A stretch of 64,000 bases of DNA from Ramlibacter agri (GCF_012927085.1 NZ_JABBFX010000001.1:3348001-3412000), one strand, 5' to 3'; shown: positions 9,212-18,496, counted from the first letter of the stretch. Notes: generated from the sequence alone by a model not told the origin. Translations and numbers: made by a program.

Positions 9212-12200
9212 ATGAACCTTTCCGCCCCCTTCGTCCGCCGGCCCGTGGGCACGGTGCTGCTCACGATCTGGATCGCGCTGGCCGGCATCGCCGCCTTCTT
9301 CCGGCTGCCGGTGGCTTCGCTGCCGCAGGTGGACTACCCGGTGATCTCGGTGTCCGCCAGCCTGCCGGGCGCCAGCCCGCAGACCATGGCCAGCAGCGTG
9401 GCGACGCCGCTGGAGCGGCGGCTGGGCGTGATCGCCGGCGTCAACGAGGTCACGTCCTCCAGCGGCAACGGCAGCACGCGCGTCACCTTGCAGTTCGACC
9501 TGAACCGCGACATCGACGCGGCCGCGCGCGAAGTGCAGGCCGCCATCAACGCGACCCGCGCCGACCTGCCGGCCACGCTGAAAAGCAACCCGACCTACCG
9601 CAAGGCCAACCCCTCGGCCGCGCCGGTGATCATCCTGGCGATGACGTCGAACTCGCGTTCGCCGGGGCAGATCTACGACGTCGTCAACAACGTCGTGCAG
9701 CAGAAGATCGCCCAGGTGCCCGGCGTCGGCGACGTCGAGCTCGGTGGCGGTTCGCAGCCGGCGGTGCGCGTGGACCTGATTCCCTTCGCGCTGAACAAGT
9801 ACGGCATCGCGATGGAGGACGTGCGCGCGGCGGTGCAGGCCGGCACGGCCAACCGGCCCAAGGGCGACGTCACGGTGCGTGGCAACCGCCTGCAGATCTA
9901 CACCGGCACCGCCGACATGCCGAACAACGGCAAGACGGCGTCCGACTACAAGAACCTGGTGGTTGCCTGGCGCAACGGGTCCGCGGTGCGGCTGCAGGAC
10001 ATCGCCGAGGTCAGCGACGGCGTCGAGAACATCAACACCATGGGCCTGTTCAACGGCCAGCCCGCGGTGATCGTGCTCGTGACCTTGCAGCCGGGCGCCA
10101 ACGTCATCGAGACGGTGGACGGCGTGCGCGCGCTGCTGCCGGAGCTGCAGGCGTCGATCCCCAAGGACATCGCGATCCAGGTGGCCTCGGATCGCACCTT
10201 CTCGATCCGCTCCTCGCTGCACGAGGTGGAGGTGACGCTGTTCATCGCCATCATCCTGGTGGTGCTGGTGGTCAGCGTGTTCCTGCGCAGCGCGCGGGCG
10301 ACCTTCATCCCGGCGGTGGCCACAGTCGTCTCGCTGATGGGGACGCTGGGCATCATGTACCTGCTCGGCTTCTCGCTGAACAACCTGTCGCTGATGGCCT
10401 TGACCGTGGCCACCGGCTTCGTGGTGGACGATGCGATCGTGGTGCTGGAGAACACCTCGCGCCACATCGAGGAGGGCATGGGCCGCTTCGACGCCGCGCT
10501 GCGCGGTGCCCGCGAGGTGGGTTTCACGGTGCTGTCCATGAGCATCTCGCTGATCGCCGTGTTCATCCCGCTGCTGTTCATGGGCGGGCAGGTGGGGCGC
10601 TTGTTCCGCGAATTCGCGGTCTCGCTGTCGGCGGCCGTGATGATCTCGCTGGTGCTGTCGCTGACCACCACGCCGATGATGTGCGCCTGGCTGCTGAGCC
10701 CGACGGCGCACGAGAATGAGCCCGGCCGCATCTCGCGCTGGGCCGAGCGCATGTTCGACCGCGTGCAGCACATGTATGCCTACAGCCTGGACTGGGCGCT
10801 GTCGGCGCGCTGGCTGGTGCTGCTGATGCTGGTGCTGCTGATCTTCCTGAACTTCTTCCTGTTCGTCCGCGTGCCCAAGGGCTTCTTCCCGCAGCAGGAC
10901 ACCGGCCAGATCAACGCCGGCATGCGGGCGGACCAGAGCATCTCCTTCCAGCAGATGCAGGACAAGCTGCGGCAGGTGGTGGACATCGTGCGCGCCGATC
11001 CGGCCGTCGACACGGTGGTGGCCTTTACCGGCGGCAGCCGGGCGGGCGGCGGCTTCATGTTCCTGAACCTCAAGCGCGGTGGCAACGCCGACAAGGGCCA
11101 GGCCGTCATCGCGCGGCTGCGGCCGCAGCTGGCGCGCGTCACCGGCCTGAGCCTCTTCCTGAACCCGGTGCAGGACGTGCGCATGGGCGGCCGCTCCAGC
11201 AACAGCACCTACCAGTACACGCTGAAGAGCGACAACGTGGCCGACCTGAAGCTGTGGGGCGGCAAGCTGACCGAGGCGCTGAAGGAACAGGCGGCGGTGA
11301 CCGACGTCGACAACGACCTGCAGGAAAACGGGGTCGAGACCTTCGTCGACGTGGACCAGAACAGCGCGTCGCGCATGGGCATCAACTCGCGCACGGTCGA
11401 CAACGCGCTGTACGACGCCTTCGGCCAGCGCCAGGTGGCGACCATCTACGAGGAGCTGAACCAGTACAAGGTGATCATGCAGCTGGCGCCGCGCTTCATC
11501 GTCAGCCCCGAGGCGCTGCACGACGTCTACCTGCCGGCCCGCAACACCGGCGCGGCGACTGTCCTGGCGGGCACGACCTCGGGCGCCAACGGCCCGACCA
11601 TCGCGGCGACGACGGCCAGCACCAGCACGGCCACCGCGACGGCCAGCACCGGCACGTCGGCCAACCTGTCGCTGCGCGACGCCTCCACCGGCAACGCCGT
11701 CAGCAGCACGGCCACCAGCATGGTGCCGCTGTCGGCGATCGCGCATTTCGCCGAGCGGCCGGCCGCGACCAGCGTCAACCACCAGGACGCGGAGCTGGCC
11801 GCCACCGTCTCGTACAACATCGCCGACGGCTTCACCATGGACCAGGCCCAGGCCGCGGTCCGGGCGGCGCAGGACGAGATCAAGATGCCGATCAACGTGC
11901 GCGGCAGCTTCCAGGGTACGGCACGCCAGGCGCAGGAAACCAACCAGCAGCAGCCCTTCCTGATCGCCGCGGCCATCGTCGTCATCTACATCGTGCTGGG
12001 CATCCTGTACGAAAGCCTGGTGCACCCGGTGACGGTGCTGTCCACGCTGCCCTCGGCGGGCATCGGCGCCGTGCTGGCGTTGCTGATCTTCAAGATGGAG
12101 TTCTCCATCATGGCGCTGATCGGGCTGTTCCTGCTGATCGGCATCGTCAAGAAGAACGCCATCCTGATCATCGACTTCGCGCTGGACGCCGAGCGCTCGC

Positions 12201-12490
12201 GCGGCCTGTCGCCCGAGGACGCGGTGCGCGAGGCCTGCCTGCTGCGCTTCCGCCCGATCCTGATGACCACCATGGCCGCCATCCTGGGCGCGCTGCCGCT
12301 GGCCGTCGGCTTCGGCGAGGGCGCCGAGCTGCGCCGGCCGCTGGGCATCGCCATCATCGGCGGCCTGGTGGCCAGCCAGGTGATCACGCTGCTGACCACG
12401 CCGGTCGTCTACCTGCTGATGGACAAGATGCGCCGCCGCACCGCCAACGAAAAGCTGCTGTCGCGGGACGGCGACCCGCAAACCGTGTGA
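9212..12490 (+). CDS. mdtC: RND multidrug efflux permease, MdtC-like, with Ser/Thr/Ala insertion
   Basis: A 1092-residue second pump subunit. It has LPQVDYPVISVSASLPGASPQ, the relay Asp406/407 in ATGFVVDDAIVVLEN, and GIVKKNAILIIDFA near the end. It is about 60 residues longer than E. coli MdtC. The extra length is a low-complexity block at residues about 777-833, between the periplasmic sequence DVYLPA and MVPLSAIAHF, rich in Thr, Ser, Ala and Gly. Flanking family sequence (SVNHQDAELAATVSYN) is intact, so the frame is not broken. Its TGA overlaps the ATG of the outer-membrane gene (TGATG). Confidence 0.94.
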   Translation: MNLSAPFVRRPVGTVLLTIWIALAGIAAFFRLPVASLPQVDYPVISVSASLPGASPQTMASSVATPLERRLGVIAGVNEVTSSSGNGSTRVTLQFDLNRDIDAAAREVQAAINATRADLPATLKSNPTYRKANPSAAPVIILAMTSNSRSPGQIYDVVNNVVQQKIAQVPGVGDVELGGGSQPAVRVDLIPFALNKYGIAMEDVRAAVQAGTANRPKGDVTVRGNRLQIYTGTADMPNNGKTASDYKNLVVAWRNGSAVRLQDIAEVSDGVENINTMGLFNGQPAVIVLVTLQPGANVIETVDGVRALLPELQASIPKDIAIQVASDRTFSIRSSLHEVEVTLFIAIILVVLVVSVFLRSARATFIPAVATVVSLMGTLGIMYLLGFSLNNLSLMALTVATGFVVDDAIVVLENTSRHIEEGMGRFDAALRGAREVGFTVLSMSISLIAVFIPLLFMGGQVGRLFREFAVSLSAAVMISLVLSLTTTPMMCAWLLSPTAHENEPGRISRWAERMFDRVQHMYAYSLDWALSARWLVLLMLVLLIFLNFFLFVRVPKGFFPQQDTGQINAGMRADQSISFQQMQDKLRQVVDIVRADPAVDTVVAFTGGSRAGGGFMFLNLKRGGNADKGQAVIARLRPQLARVTGLSLFLNPVQDVRMGGRSSNSTYQYTLKSDNVADLKLWGGKLTEALKEQAAVTDVDNDLQENGVETFVDVDQNSASRMGINSRTVDNALYDAFGQRQVATIYEELNQYKVIMQLAPRFIVSPEALHDVYLPARNTGAATVLAGTTSGANGPTIAATTASTSTATATASTGTSANLSLRDASTGNAVSSTATSMVPLSAIAHFAERPAATSVNHQDAELAATVSYNIADGFTMDQAQAAVRAAQDEIKMPINVRGSFQGTARQAQETNQQQPFLIAAAIVVIYIVLGILYESLVHPVTVLSTLPSAGIGAVLALLIFKMEFSIMALIGLFLLIGIVKKNAILIIDFALDAERSRGLSPEDAVREACLLRFRPILMTTMAAILGALPLAVGFGEGAELRRPLGIAIIGGLVASQVITLLTTPVVYLLMDKMRRRTANEKLLSRDGDPQTV

Positions 12491-13917
12491 TGAACAAGAA
12501 CATGATTCCTTCGCGCCTTACCGCGGCCGCCCTGGCGGCGGCCCTGCTGCTGTCCGCCTGTGGCAACCTCGCGCCCAAGTACGAAGTGCCCGCCGTCGAC
12601 ACGCCCACAGCCTTCAAGGAGGGCGCCGGCGCCTGGGTGACGGCGGCGCCCGCCGACACGCTGGAGCGTGGCCCCTGGTGGGAGCTGTTCGACGACCCGG
12701 TGCTCAGTTCGCTGGCTTCGCAGGTGAACGTGTCCAACCAGAACGTCGCCGCGGCCGTCGCCTCGTACGCGCAGGCCCGCGCGCTGACGCGCGAGCAGCG
12801 CGCCGCGCTGTTCCCGCAGGTCAGCCTGGACGCCAGTGCCACCCGCAGCGGCACCGGCAACGGCGGCGCGGCCAGCGCCTACCGCGTGAACATCGGCGGC
12901 ACCTGGGAGCCCGACGTGTTCGGGCGCCTGCGCCTGGGCGTGGACAACGCGCGCTTCGGCGAACAGGCCTCGGAGGCCGACCTGGCGGCGGCGGAACTGG
13001 CCGCCCAGGGCGAACTGCTGTCCGCCTATTTCGGCCTGCGGCTGAACGATGTCGGCCACAAGATCGTCGAGGACACCATCGGCGGCTACGAGCGCACGCT
13101 GAAGATCACGCAGAACCGCTACGAGGCCGGCGTGGTGCCGCGCACCGACGTGCTGCAGGCGGAGACCCAGCTCGCCAACGCGCGGGCGGACCTGCTGACG
13201 ACGGAGCAGAACCGCGGACAGTTCGAACACGCGATCGCGGTGCTGATCGGCAAGGCGCCGGCCAATTTCAGCCTGCCGGTCGACCCGAAGTGGACGGTGA
13301 AGGTTCCGGCGGTCCCGCCGGAAGTGCCATCGACCTTGCTGCAGCGGCGGCCCGACATCGCCGCGGCCGAGCGCGCCGTGGCCCAGGCCAACGCGCAGAT
13401 CGGCATTGCGCGCGCCGGCTACTACCCCAGCTTCACGCTGAACGGCAACATCGGCTCCAGCGCCGCGCACATCGGCGACCTGTTCAACGCGTCCAGCCTG
13501 GTGTGGTCGCTGGGCCTGTCGCTGGCGCAGACGATCTTCGATGGCGGCGCCACGACGGCCCGCGTGGACCAGGCGCGCGCCGGCCTGGAGAAGTCGTCCG
13601 CGACCTACCGGCAGACGGTGCTGACCGCCTTCCAGAACGTCGAGGACCAGCTGCTGGCGCTGCGTATCCTGCAGCAGCAGCAGGTGCTGCGGCAGGAAGC
13701 GCTGCGAGCGGCGCTGCTGGTGGAGCAGCAGACGCTGAACCGCTACCAGGCCGGGCAGGTGAACTTCACCGACGTGGTCACCGCGCAGGTGTCTGCCTTC
13801 AATGCCCAGCGCACGCTGGTGCAGTCGCAGATCGACCGCCAGCTGGCGGCCGTCTCGCTGATCCAGGCGCTGGGCGGCGGCTGGCAGGGATTGCCTGCTG
13901 TTGCCGGGGGCATTTGA
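12490..13917 (+). CDS. Outer-membrane efflux lipoprotein, NodT/OprM family
   Basis: A 475-residue TolC-like outer-membrane channel completing the RND pump. The N-terminus MNKNMIPSRLTAAALAAALLLSACG is a lipoprotein signal with lipidated Cys24. NLAPKYEVP follows, as in NodT-family proteins. Two outer-membrane-efflux repeats are visible: NRYEAGVVPRTDVLQAETQL in the first half and NRYQAGQVNFTDVV in the second. RRPDIAAAERAVAQANAQIG is a further hallmark. The start was chosen at the ATG overlapping the mdtC stop. Its presence in the operon means the pump need not borrow an unlinked TolC. Confidence 0.93.
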   Translation: MNKNMIPSRLTAAALAAALLLSACGNLAPKYEVPAVDTPTAFKEGAGAWVTAAPADTLERGPWWELFDDPVLSSLASQVNVSNQNVAAAVASYAQARALTREQRAALFPQVSLDASATRSGTGNGGAASAYRVNIGGTWEPDVFGRLRLGVDNARFGEQASEADLAAAELAAQGELLSAYFGLRLNDVGHKIVEDTIGGYERTLKITQNRYEAGVVPRTDVLQAETQLANARADLLTTEQNRGQFEHAIAVLIGKAPANFSLPVDPKWTVKVPAVPPEVPSTLLQRRPDIAAAERAVAQANAQIGIARAGYYPSFTLNGNIGSSAAHIGDLFNASSLVWSLGLSLAQTIFDGGATTARVDQARAGLEKSSATYRQTVLTAFQNVEDQLLALRILQQQQVLRQEALRAALLVEQQTLNRYQAGQVNFTDVVTAQVSAFNAQRTLVQSQIDRQLAAVSLIQALGGGWQGLPAVAGGI

Positions 13918-13960
13918 CGCCCGTCAACCCGCTGTCATCGAGCCGCGCTAAGGTGTCCCA

Positions 13961-14368
13961 GTGTCCAACCTCCGCTTCGCCTTCATCCTCGCGCTGCTGA
14001 TCTCGGTGGGCGTCGCGGCGTGGCCGGTGGTCACGCAGAAGAGCGAATACCGGGGCGTGACGGTGGCCGTGACGCCCGGCAACCTGGATCCGTCCAACGG
14101 CATCTGGGACTTCGCGATCGCCTTCGACTCCGCCCGCGGGGCGAAACTGACCGACGAGGTGATGGAGAACATCGTGCTGGTCGGCGACGGCCGCACCATG
14201 AAGCCGCTGGCCTGGGAAGGCGAAGCGGCAGGCGGCACGCACCGTGCCGGTGTCCTCAAGTTCATTGCGCTGAAGCCGCGGCCGAAGGAGCTGGAGATGC
14301 ATGTCCAGCGGCCGGGGGAGGCCAAGCCGCGCGTCTTCCGCTTCGTCTTCGGGGATTGGGCAGCCTAG
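13961..14368 (+). CDS. Small exported or membrane-anchored protein of unknown function
   Basis: 135 residues from a GTG start (AAGG lies upstream). The N-terminus MSNLRFAFILALLISVGVAAWPVV is a single hydrophobic segment, either a signal peptide or an anchor. The rest is beta-rich with the pattern NGIWDFAIAFDSARG, PLAWEGEAAGGTHRAGVLKF and a C-terminal RVFRFVFGDW. I have seen similar WDF / W.G..GG.HR.GVL.F proteins annotated only as hypothetical. It starts 43 bases after the efflux operon and could be transcribed with it. A periplasmic beta-sandwich is plausible; no catalytic residues stand out. Confidence 0.7.
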   Translation: MSNLRFAFILALLISVGVAAWPVVTQKSEYRGVTVAVTPGNLDPSNGIWDFAIAFDSARGAKLTDEVMENIVLVGDGRTMKPLAWEGEAAGGTHRAGVLKFIALKPRPKELEMHVQRPGEAKPRVFRFVFGDWAA

Positions 14369-14434
14369 CGCGCCGGAGTTGAGCTTTCCCCGCCGATGGG
14401 TAACACTCGGTGCGAGCAGCCGAGGGGAAGGCAC

Positions 14435-15343
14435 ATGGAACCGGCAACTGGCGGCGCCTATGGCGGAGGTCTCTCGAAAGCCTTCCGGGCGGACGCAAGC
14501 TCGCACCTGAGCACCACCGTTCTTCGCAAGTCGAGGCTGGCGGTCACGCGCGTGCGGCGCGACGCGCCGGGGCATGGCATGACCGTTGCCCTCCCGCCGG
14601 AACCCGCGTTCTCGGTGCTGCTGCAATTGCGGGACTGCCCGAAGCGCGAGCTCTTCATCGGCGGCCAGTCCGTCTTTCGCGGCGGTTATGGCGCGCGAAC
14701 CACCAGCATCGTCGACCTGCAGGAGCGGCCCACCGCCCACCTGGAAAGCCCGTTCGACACGCTGCATTTCTACGTGTCGCGCGCCGCGCTCGACGAGATC
14801 GCCGACGAGCACGGCGCCCGCCGCGTCGACACGCTGCGGTGGGAGCGCGGCGCCTTCGATCCTTCGGTGTGGCATCTCGGCGAGGCGCTGCTGCCGGCGC
14901 TGGAGCGTCCCGCCGAAATCGGCTCGATGTATGCCGACCACCTGCTGCTGGCGACGCACACCCACTTCGCGCTTGCCTTCGGGGGCATGCGCCCGCCGCG
15001 CCACGGCCGCCGCGGCGCGCTGGCGCCCTGGCAACTGCGCTGTGCCACGGAGCTGATGATCGAACGGCTCGCGGAAGACCTCTCCCTGGCCGAACCCGCG
15101 CGGGCCTGCGGGCTGTCGGTCAGCTACTTCTCCCGCGCCTTCAAGGCCAGCGTCGGCACGTCGCCGCACCGCTGGCTGCTGCAGCAGCGCGTGCTGCGCG
15201 CCAAGTCGCTGCTGCGGGAAGCCGGCCGGCCGCTGGCCGACATCGCCACGGCCTGCGGTTTCGCCGACCAGAGCCACTTCACGCGCGTCTTCACCGGACT
15301 GGTCGGGGCCAGCCCCGGCGCCTGGCGCAAGGAGCTCCGGTAG
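14435..15343 (+). CDS. AraC-family transcriptional regulator
   Basis: 302 residues from the ATG at 14435, which has a GAGGGGAAGG ribosome site 4 bases upstream; an in-frame ATG at 14396 lacks one. The N-terminal two thirds is a cupin-like effector region without a recognisable ligand motif. The C-terminal ~100 residues hold two helix-turn-helix units: LSLAEPARACGLSVSYFSRAFK and LADIATACGFADQSHFTRVF, the second being the standard AraC signature. The gene lies just upstream of two alpha/beta hydrolase genes in the same direction and probably controls them. Confidence 0.9.
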   Translation: MEPATGGAYGGGLSKAFRADASSHLSTTVLRKSRLAVTRVRRDAPGHGMTVALPPEPAFSVLLQLRDCPKRELFIGGQSVFRGGYGARTTSIVDLQERPTAHLESPFDTLHFYVSRAALDEIADEHGARRVDTLRWERGAFDPSVWHLGEALLPALERPAEIGSMYADHLLLATHTHFALAFGGMRPPRHGRRGALAPWQLRCATELMIERLAEDLSLAEPARACGLSVSYFSRAFKASVGTSPHRWLLQQRVLRAKSLLREAGRPLADIATACGFADQSHFTRVFTGLVGASPGAWRKELR

Positions 15344-15446
15344 GCGCCACGGCGTTTTCCGCCAAGAAGCGCCAGGATTCTTCAAGCGCTGCCGGCCGCC
15401 GGCCGCCATCCTCGGGCGGCCACCATCGATGGCAAGGAGGGTACCC

Positions 15447-16382
15447 GTGCGATTCCACCCCTGGCTCCGGCCCCTGGCCTGGGCGTTTGCGGCAACGGCG
15501 CTGGCGGCCGGGCCGGCGCTGGCCGACAGCTTCGATTTCCCCGCGGGCTTCCGCACCCAGGAGGTGCCGGCCAACGGCACGACCTTGCACGTCCGCGTCG
15601 GCGGGTCGGGCCCGGCGGTCGTGCTCATTCACGGCTACGGCGACACGGGCGACATGTGGGTGCCGCTGGCGGCGGAGCTGATGCGCGACCACACCGTCGT
15701 CGTGCCCGACCTGCGCGGCATGGGGCGGTCGGCGGTCGCTGCCGACGGCTTCACCAAGAAGAACCAGGCGCAGGACATCGCCGGCGTGATGGACGCGCTG
15801 GGCATCGCGCGGGCCGACGTCGTGGGCCATGACATCGGCAACATGGTCGCCTTTGCGTTCGCCGCACTGCACCCGGACCGCACGACGCGGCTCGTGATGA
15901 TGGACGCCCCCGTTCCGGGCATCGGCCCCTGGGACGAGATCCTCAAGAACCCGCTGCTGTGGCACTTCCGCTTCGGCGGCCCGGACATGGAACGCCTGGT
16001 GGCCGGACGCGAGCGCATCTACCTGGATCGCTTCTGGAACGAGTTCTCGGCCGACCCCGCGCATTTCCCGGAGGCGTCGCGGAACCACTACGCGCTGCTC
16101 TACGCGCAGCCTGGCCGCATGCATGCCGGCTTCCTGCAGTTCGCCGCCTTCGACCAGGATGCCATCGACAACCGCGCCTGGGCGGCGGCGGGCGCCCGCA
16201 TGCTGATGCCGGTGCTGGCCATCGGGGGCGACCACTCGTTCGGGACGACCATGGCGCAGGTGATGCGCTTTGCCGCCGATGACGTGCACGAGGCAGTGAT
16301 TGCCGGCAGCGGCCACTGGCTGATGGAGGAGCAGCCGCAGGCTACCGTGCAAGCGATCCGGAATTTCCTGAAGGGAGCATGA
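15447..16382 (+). CDS. Exported alpha/beta hydrolase with Asp nucleophile (epoxide hydrolase/dehalogenase type)
   Basis: 311 residues from a GTG with AAGGAGG 6 bases upstream; an ATG at 15429 would overlap that site, so the GTG is preferred. The N-terminus carries a signal peptide ending ALAAGPALAD, predicting export. HGYGDTGDMW is the oxyanion region. The nucleophile elbow VVGHDIGNM places Asp (residue 129), not Ser, at the catalytic position, as in epoxide hydrolases and haloalkane/haloacetate dehalogenases. GSGHW near the C-terminus supplies the histidine. It overlaps the following hydrolase gene by 4 bases. Substrate unknown; a periplasmic location is unusual for these enzymes. Confidence 0.85.
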   Translation: MRFHPWLRPLAWAFAATALAAGPALADSFDFPAGFRTQEVPANGTTLHVRVGGSGPAVVLIHGYGDTGDMWVPLAAELMRDHTVVVPDLRGMGRSAVAADGFTKKNQAQDIAGVMDALGIARADVVGHDIGNMVAFAFAALHPDRTTRLVMMDAPVPGIGPWDEILKNPLLWHFRFGGPDMERLVAGRERIYLDRFWNEFSADPAHFPEASRNHYALLYAQPGRMHAGFLQFAAFDQDAIDNRAWAAAGARMLMPVLAIGGDHSFGTTMAQVMRFAADDVHEAVIAGSGHWLMEEQPQATVQAIRNFLKGA

Positions 16383-17212
16383 GCATGTCCGAGTCCGGGA
16401 ACGAAACCATCGCGGGCGCCGCCGGCCAGCTTTTTGTCCGGGCCTGGCGGCCCGCCACGGCGCCGCGCGCCGTCGTGGCCATCTGCCATGGCTTCAACGC
16501 CCACAGCGGCCTGTACGCCTGGTCCGGAACGCAGTTCGCGCAGGCCGGGCTGGCTGCCTATGCGCTCGACCTGCGGGGCCGGGGCCGGTCGGAAGGCGAG
16601 CGCTTCTACGTCGAGAGCTTCGAAGACTACGTCGACGACCTGCACCGGCTCATCCTGCATGCCAGGGCCAGCGAGCCTGGCCTGCCGGTCATGCTGCTGG
16701 GACACAGCGCGGGCGGCGTCATCTCCTGCCTCTACGCACTCGACCACCCGGGCGACTTGGCCGGCCTGGTCTGCGAGGACTTCGCCTTCCAGGTGCCGGC
16801 GCCGGATGCGGCCCTGGCGATCCTGAAGGGCATCAGCCACTTCGTGCCGCATGCCCATGCGCTGAAGCTGAAGAACGAGGACTTCTCGCGCGACCCGGCG
16901 GTGGTGAAGGCGCTGAACGAGGATCCGCTGATCGCCGGCGAATCCCAGCCCTTCGCCACGATGGCGGCGCTGGTGCGAGCCGACCAGCGCCTGGCGACGT
17001 CGTTTGCGCAGCTCACGCTGCCCCTGTTCATCCTCCACGGCGCGGCGGACAAGGCGGCGAGGCCCGACGGCAGCCGGCGTTTCCACGAACAGGCGGGCTC
17101 GAGCGACAAGACGCTGCGCATCTACGAGGAGCGCTTCCACGATCCGCTCAACGACCTCGGCAAGGAGGAGGTGATGGCGGATATCGTGGGGTGGATCGGC
17201 CAGCGGCTGTGA
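16379..17212 (+). CDS. Alpha/beta hydrolase, monoacylglycerol-lipase/lysophospholipase-like
   Basis: 277 residues without a signal peptide, hence cytoplasmic. It starts inside the previous stop (ATGA); an ATG six bases later is an equally possible start. The fold is marked by ICHGFNAHSGLYAWSG, the serine elbow LLGHSAGG (Ser110), the acidic residue in LPLFILHGAADKAARPDGS and a histidine in ERFHDPLNDL. This is the layout of monoacylglycerol lipases (Hydrolase_4). Co-translation with the exported Asp-type hydrolase suggests a shared degradative route in which one acts outside and one inside, but the substrate is unknown. Confidence 0.87.
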   Translation: MSMSESGNETIAGAAGQLFVRAWRPATAPRAVVAICHGFNAHSGLYAWSGTQFAQAGLAAYALDLRGRGRSEGERFYVESFEDYVDDLHRLILHARASEPGLPVMLLGHSAGGVISCLYALDHPGDLAGLVCEDFAFQVPAPDAALAILKGISHFVPHAHALKLKNEDFSRDPAVVKALNEDPLIAGESQPFATMAALVRADQRLATSFAQLTLPLFILHGAADKAARPDGSRRFHEQAGSSDKTLRIYEERFHDPLNDLGKEEVMADIVGWIGQRL

Positions 17213-17230
17213 ACGCGGCGCTCAGCTGGG

Positions 17231-17506
17231 TTACGTCGGCTCGGTCCCTTGTCCCAGCAGCGCCAGCATCCCGCCCTCCAGCGAATCCATGTACTTGGCC
17301 AGTTGGGGCGTGGATTCCTTCGAGATCTTCATGTAGCCCTTGAAGGTGCGCAGCAGCGCCGGGCGGTCGCCGTGGTGCAGCAGCACCGTGGCCAGCGCGG
17401 CCTGCAGCACCTGCACCTGGGCGGCGAGCAGCACCTGGTTGTCCATCAGGCCCTGGATGCTCTGCGTGTGCACTTCCAGGGTTTCCTTGAATTCCTTGTC
17501 GTCCAT
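17231..17506 (-). CDS. Small conserved-looking hypothetical protein (91 aa)
   Basis: A 91-residue, mostly helical and hydrophilic protein starting MDDKEFKETLEVHTQSIQGLMDNQ. It contains heptad-like Leu/Val spacing (VLLAAQVQVLQAALATVLL) that could form a short coiled coil. No membrane segment, signal or known domain is visible. It lies between the hydrolase pair and a LysR gene, both separated by short gaps. Codon usage resembles its neighbours and the start has a purine-rich region upstream, so I think it is real, but I do not recognise it. Confidence 0.6.
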   Translation of the reverse strand: MDDKEFKETLEVHTQSIQGLMDNQVLLAAQVQVLQAALATVLLHHGDRPALLRTFKGYMKISKESTPQLAKYMDSLEGGMLALLGQGTEPT

Positions 17507-17541
17507 GACGGCCTCTGTCTAGATGCGCCCATTGTCGCCGC

Positions 17542-18441
17542 TCAGGCCCCGGCCTTGCGGGCGGCGCGCAGATCGCGCAACAGCCGCTGGGCATGCGGGT
17601 TGTCGCCGGCCTCGCGCCAGGCCAGGTGCAGGCTCGAGGTGGCGTCCTGGTCCAGGATGCGCTGGTAGGCGACGCCGGGCAGGGCGAAGCAGCGCGTGTC
17701 GCGCGGCACGATGGCGATGCCGATGCCCGCCGCCACCAGCCCGACGATCGTCCCCGTGTCGCGGGCCTCCTGCACCACCTGCGGCCGGAAGCCTGCCTGC
17801 GTGCACAGCGCCTGCACCTTCCAGTACAGGCCGATGCCCGAATCCTTGGGGTAGGCGATCAAGGGATGGTCGCGCAAGTCGGCGATGCGCAACGCCCGCT
17901 TCGCCGCCAGCGGCGAATCCGCCGGCACGGCAGCCACCAGCGGTGACTCCAGCCATTGTTCCAGCACGACGCCCGGTGGCGTCGTGGCCTCCGGCTTGCG
18001 CAGCACGCCGATGTCCAGCGTCCGCGCGTGCACCGCGTCCAACTGGTCCAGCGAAGTCCGCTCCTGCAGCATGAGGCGCACCGAGGGATGCGCCGCGGCA
18101 AAGCGCCGCAGCACGGCGGGCAGCACCGGCGACAGCATGGCCGAAGCCGTGTAGCCCAGGTGGATGCGCCCGACCTCGCCGCTGGCGGCATGGCGCGTCT
18201 CGTGCCGCGCCTCGTCGACGGCGGCGAGGATGGCGCGGGCCTTGTCCAGCAGGTGCTGGCCCGCGGGAGTCAGGTGGATGCGGCGCTTGTCGCGCTCGAA
18301 CAGCGGCGCCTTCAGCTCCTCCTCCAGCGCGCGGATCTGCGTGGACAGCGGCGGCTGCGCAATGTGCAGGCGCTGTGCCGCGCGGGTGAAGCTCAGTTCC
18401 TCGGCGACGGCGACGAAGTAGCGCAGGTGGCGCAGTTCCAC
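17542..18441 (-). CDS. LysR-family transcriptional regulator
   Basis: 299 residues from a GTG start (VELRHLRYFVAVAEE), the normal beginning of this family; the frame stays open upstream but has no homology there. The winged helix-turn-helix spans residues about 1-60 (AQRLHIAQPPLSTQIRALEEEL). The remainder is the periplasmic-binding-fold effector domain, with GIGIAIVPRD near the end. It is divergent from the aldolase-amidohydrolase operon, 79 bases away, and is the likely activator of that operon, responding to a pathway intermediate. Confidence 0.92.
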   Translation of the reverse strand: MELRHLRYFVAVAEELSFTRAAQRLHIAQPPLSTQIRALEEELKAPLFERDKRRIHLTPAGQHLLDKARAILAAVDEARHETRHAASGEVGRIHLGYTASAMLSPVLPAVLRRFAAAHPSVRLMLQERTSLDQLDAVHARTLDIGVLRKPEATTPPGVVLEQWLESPLVAAVPADSPLAAKRALRIADLRDHPLIAYPKDSGIGLYWKVQALCTQAGFRPQVVQEARDTGTIVGLVAAGIGIAIVPRDTRCFALPGVAYQRILDQDATSSLHLAWREAGDNPHAQRLLRDLRAARKAGA

Positions 18442-18444
18442 GAT

Positions 18445-18496
18445 CCATATCTCCTGGGTATCGATTTCTATCGTAATCAAGTATTTGCGGATATGG
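18445..18496. promoter_or_regulatory. Candidate LysR operator region between divergent genes
   Basis: The 79-base divergent gap contains GATT-N8-AATC (18463-18478), fitting the T-N11-A LysR box. It is flanked by an outer inverted repeat TCCATAT (18444-18450) / ATATGGA (18491-18497). The patch is much more AT-rich than its surroundings. The arrangement fits a LysR recognition site plus activation site serving both genes. Confidence 0.5.

Noticed and set aside
6670..9288. Minus-strand frame of about 870 codons opposite mdtB
   Set aside because: Same GC effect; the composition is low-complexity and the plus strand is a clear permease.
9074..12481. Open reading frame of over 1100 codons on the minus strand opposite mdtC
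   Set aside because: It is a product of high GC at third positions; its translation is His/Arg/Gln-rich with no domain, while the plus strand encodes a full RND permease.
15401..15421. GGCCGCC / GGCGGCC hairpin between the AraC gene and the exported hydrolase as a terminator
   Set aside because: No T-run follows and it lies just before a gene probably controlled by that AraC protein; in such GC-rich DNA a 7-base GC stem is expected by chance.
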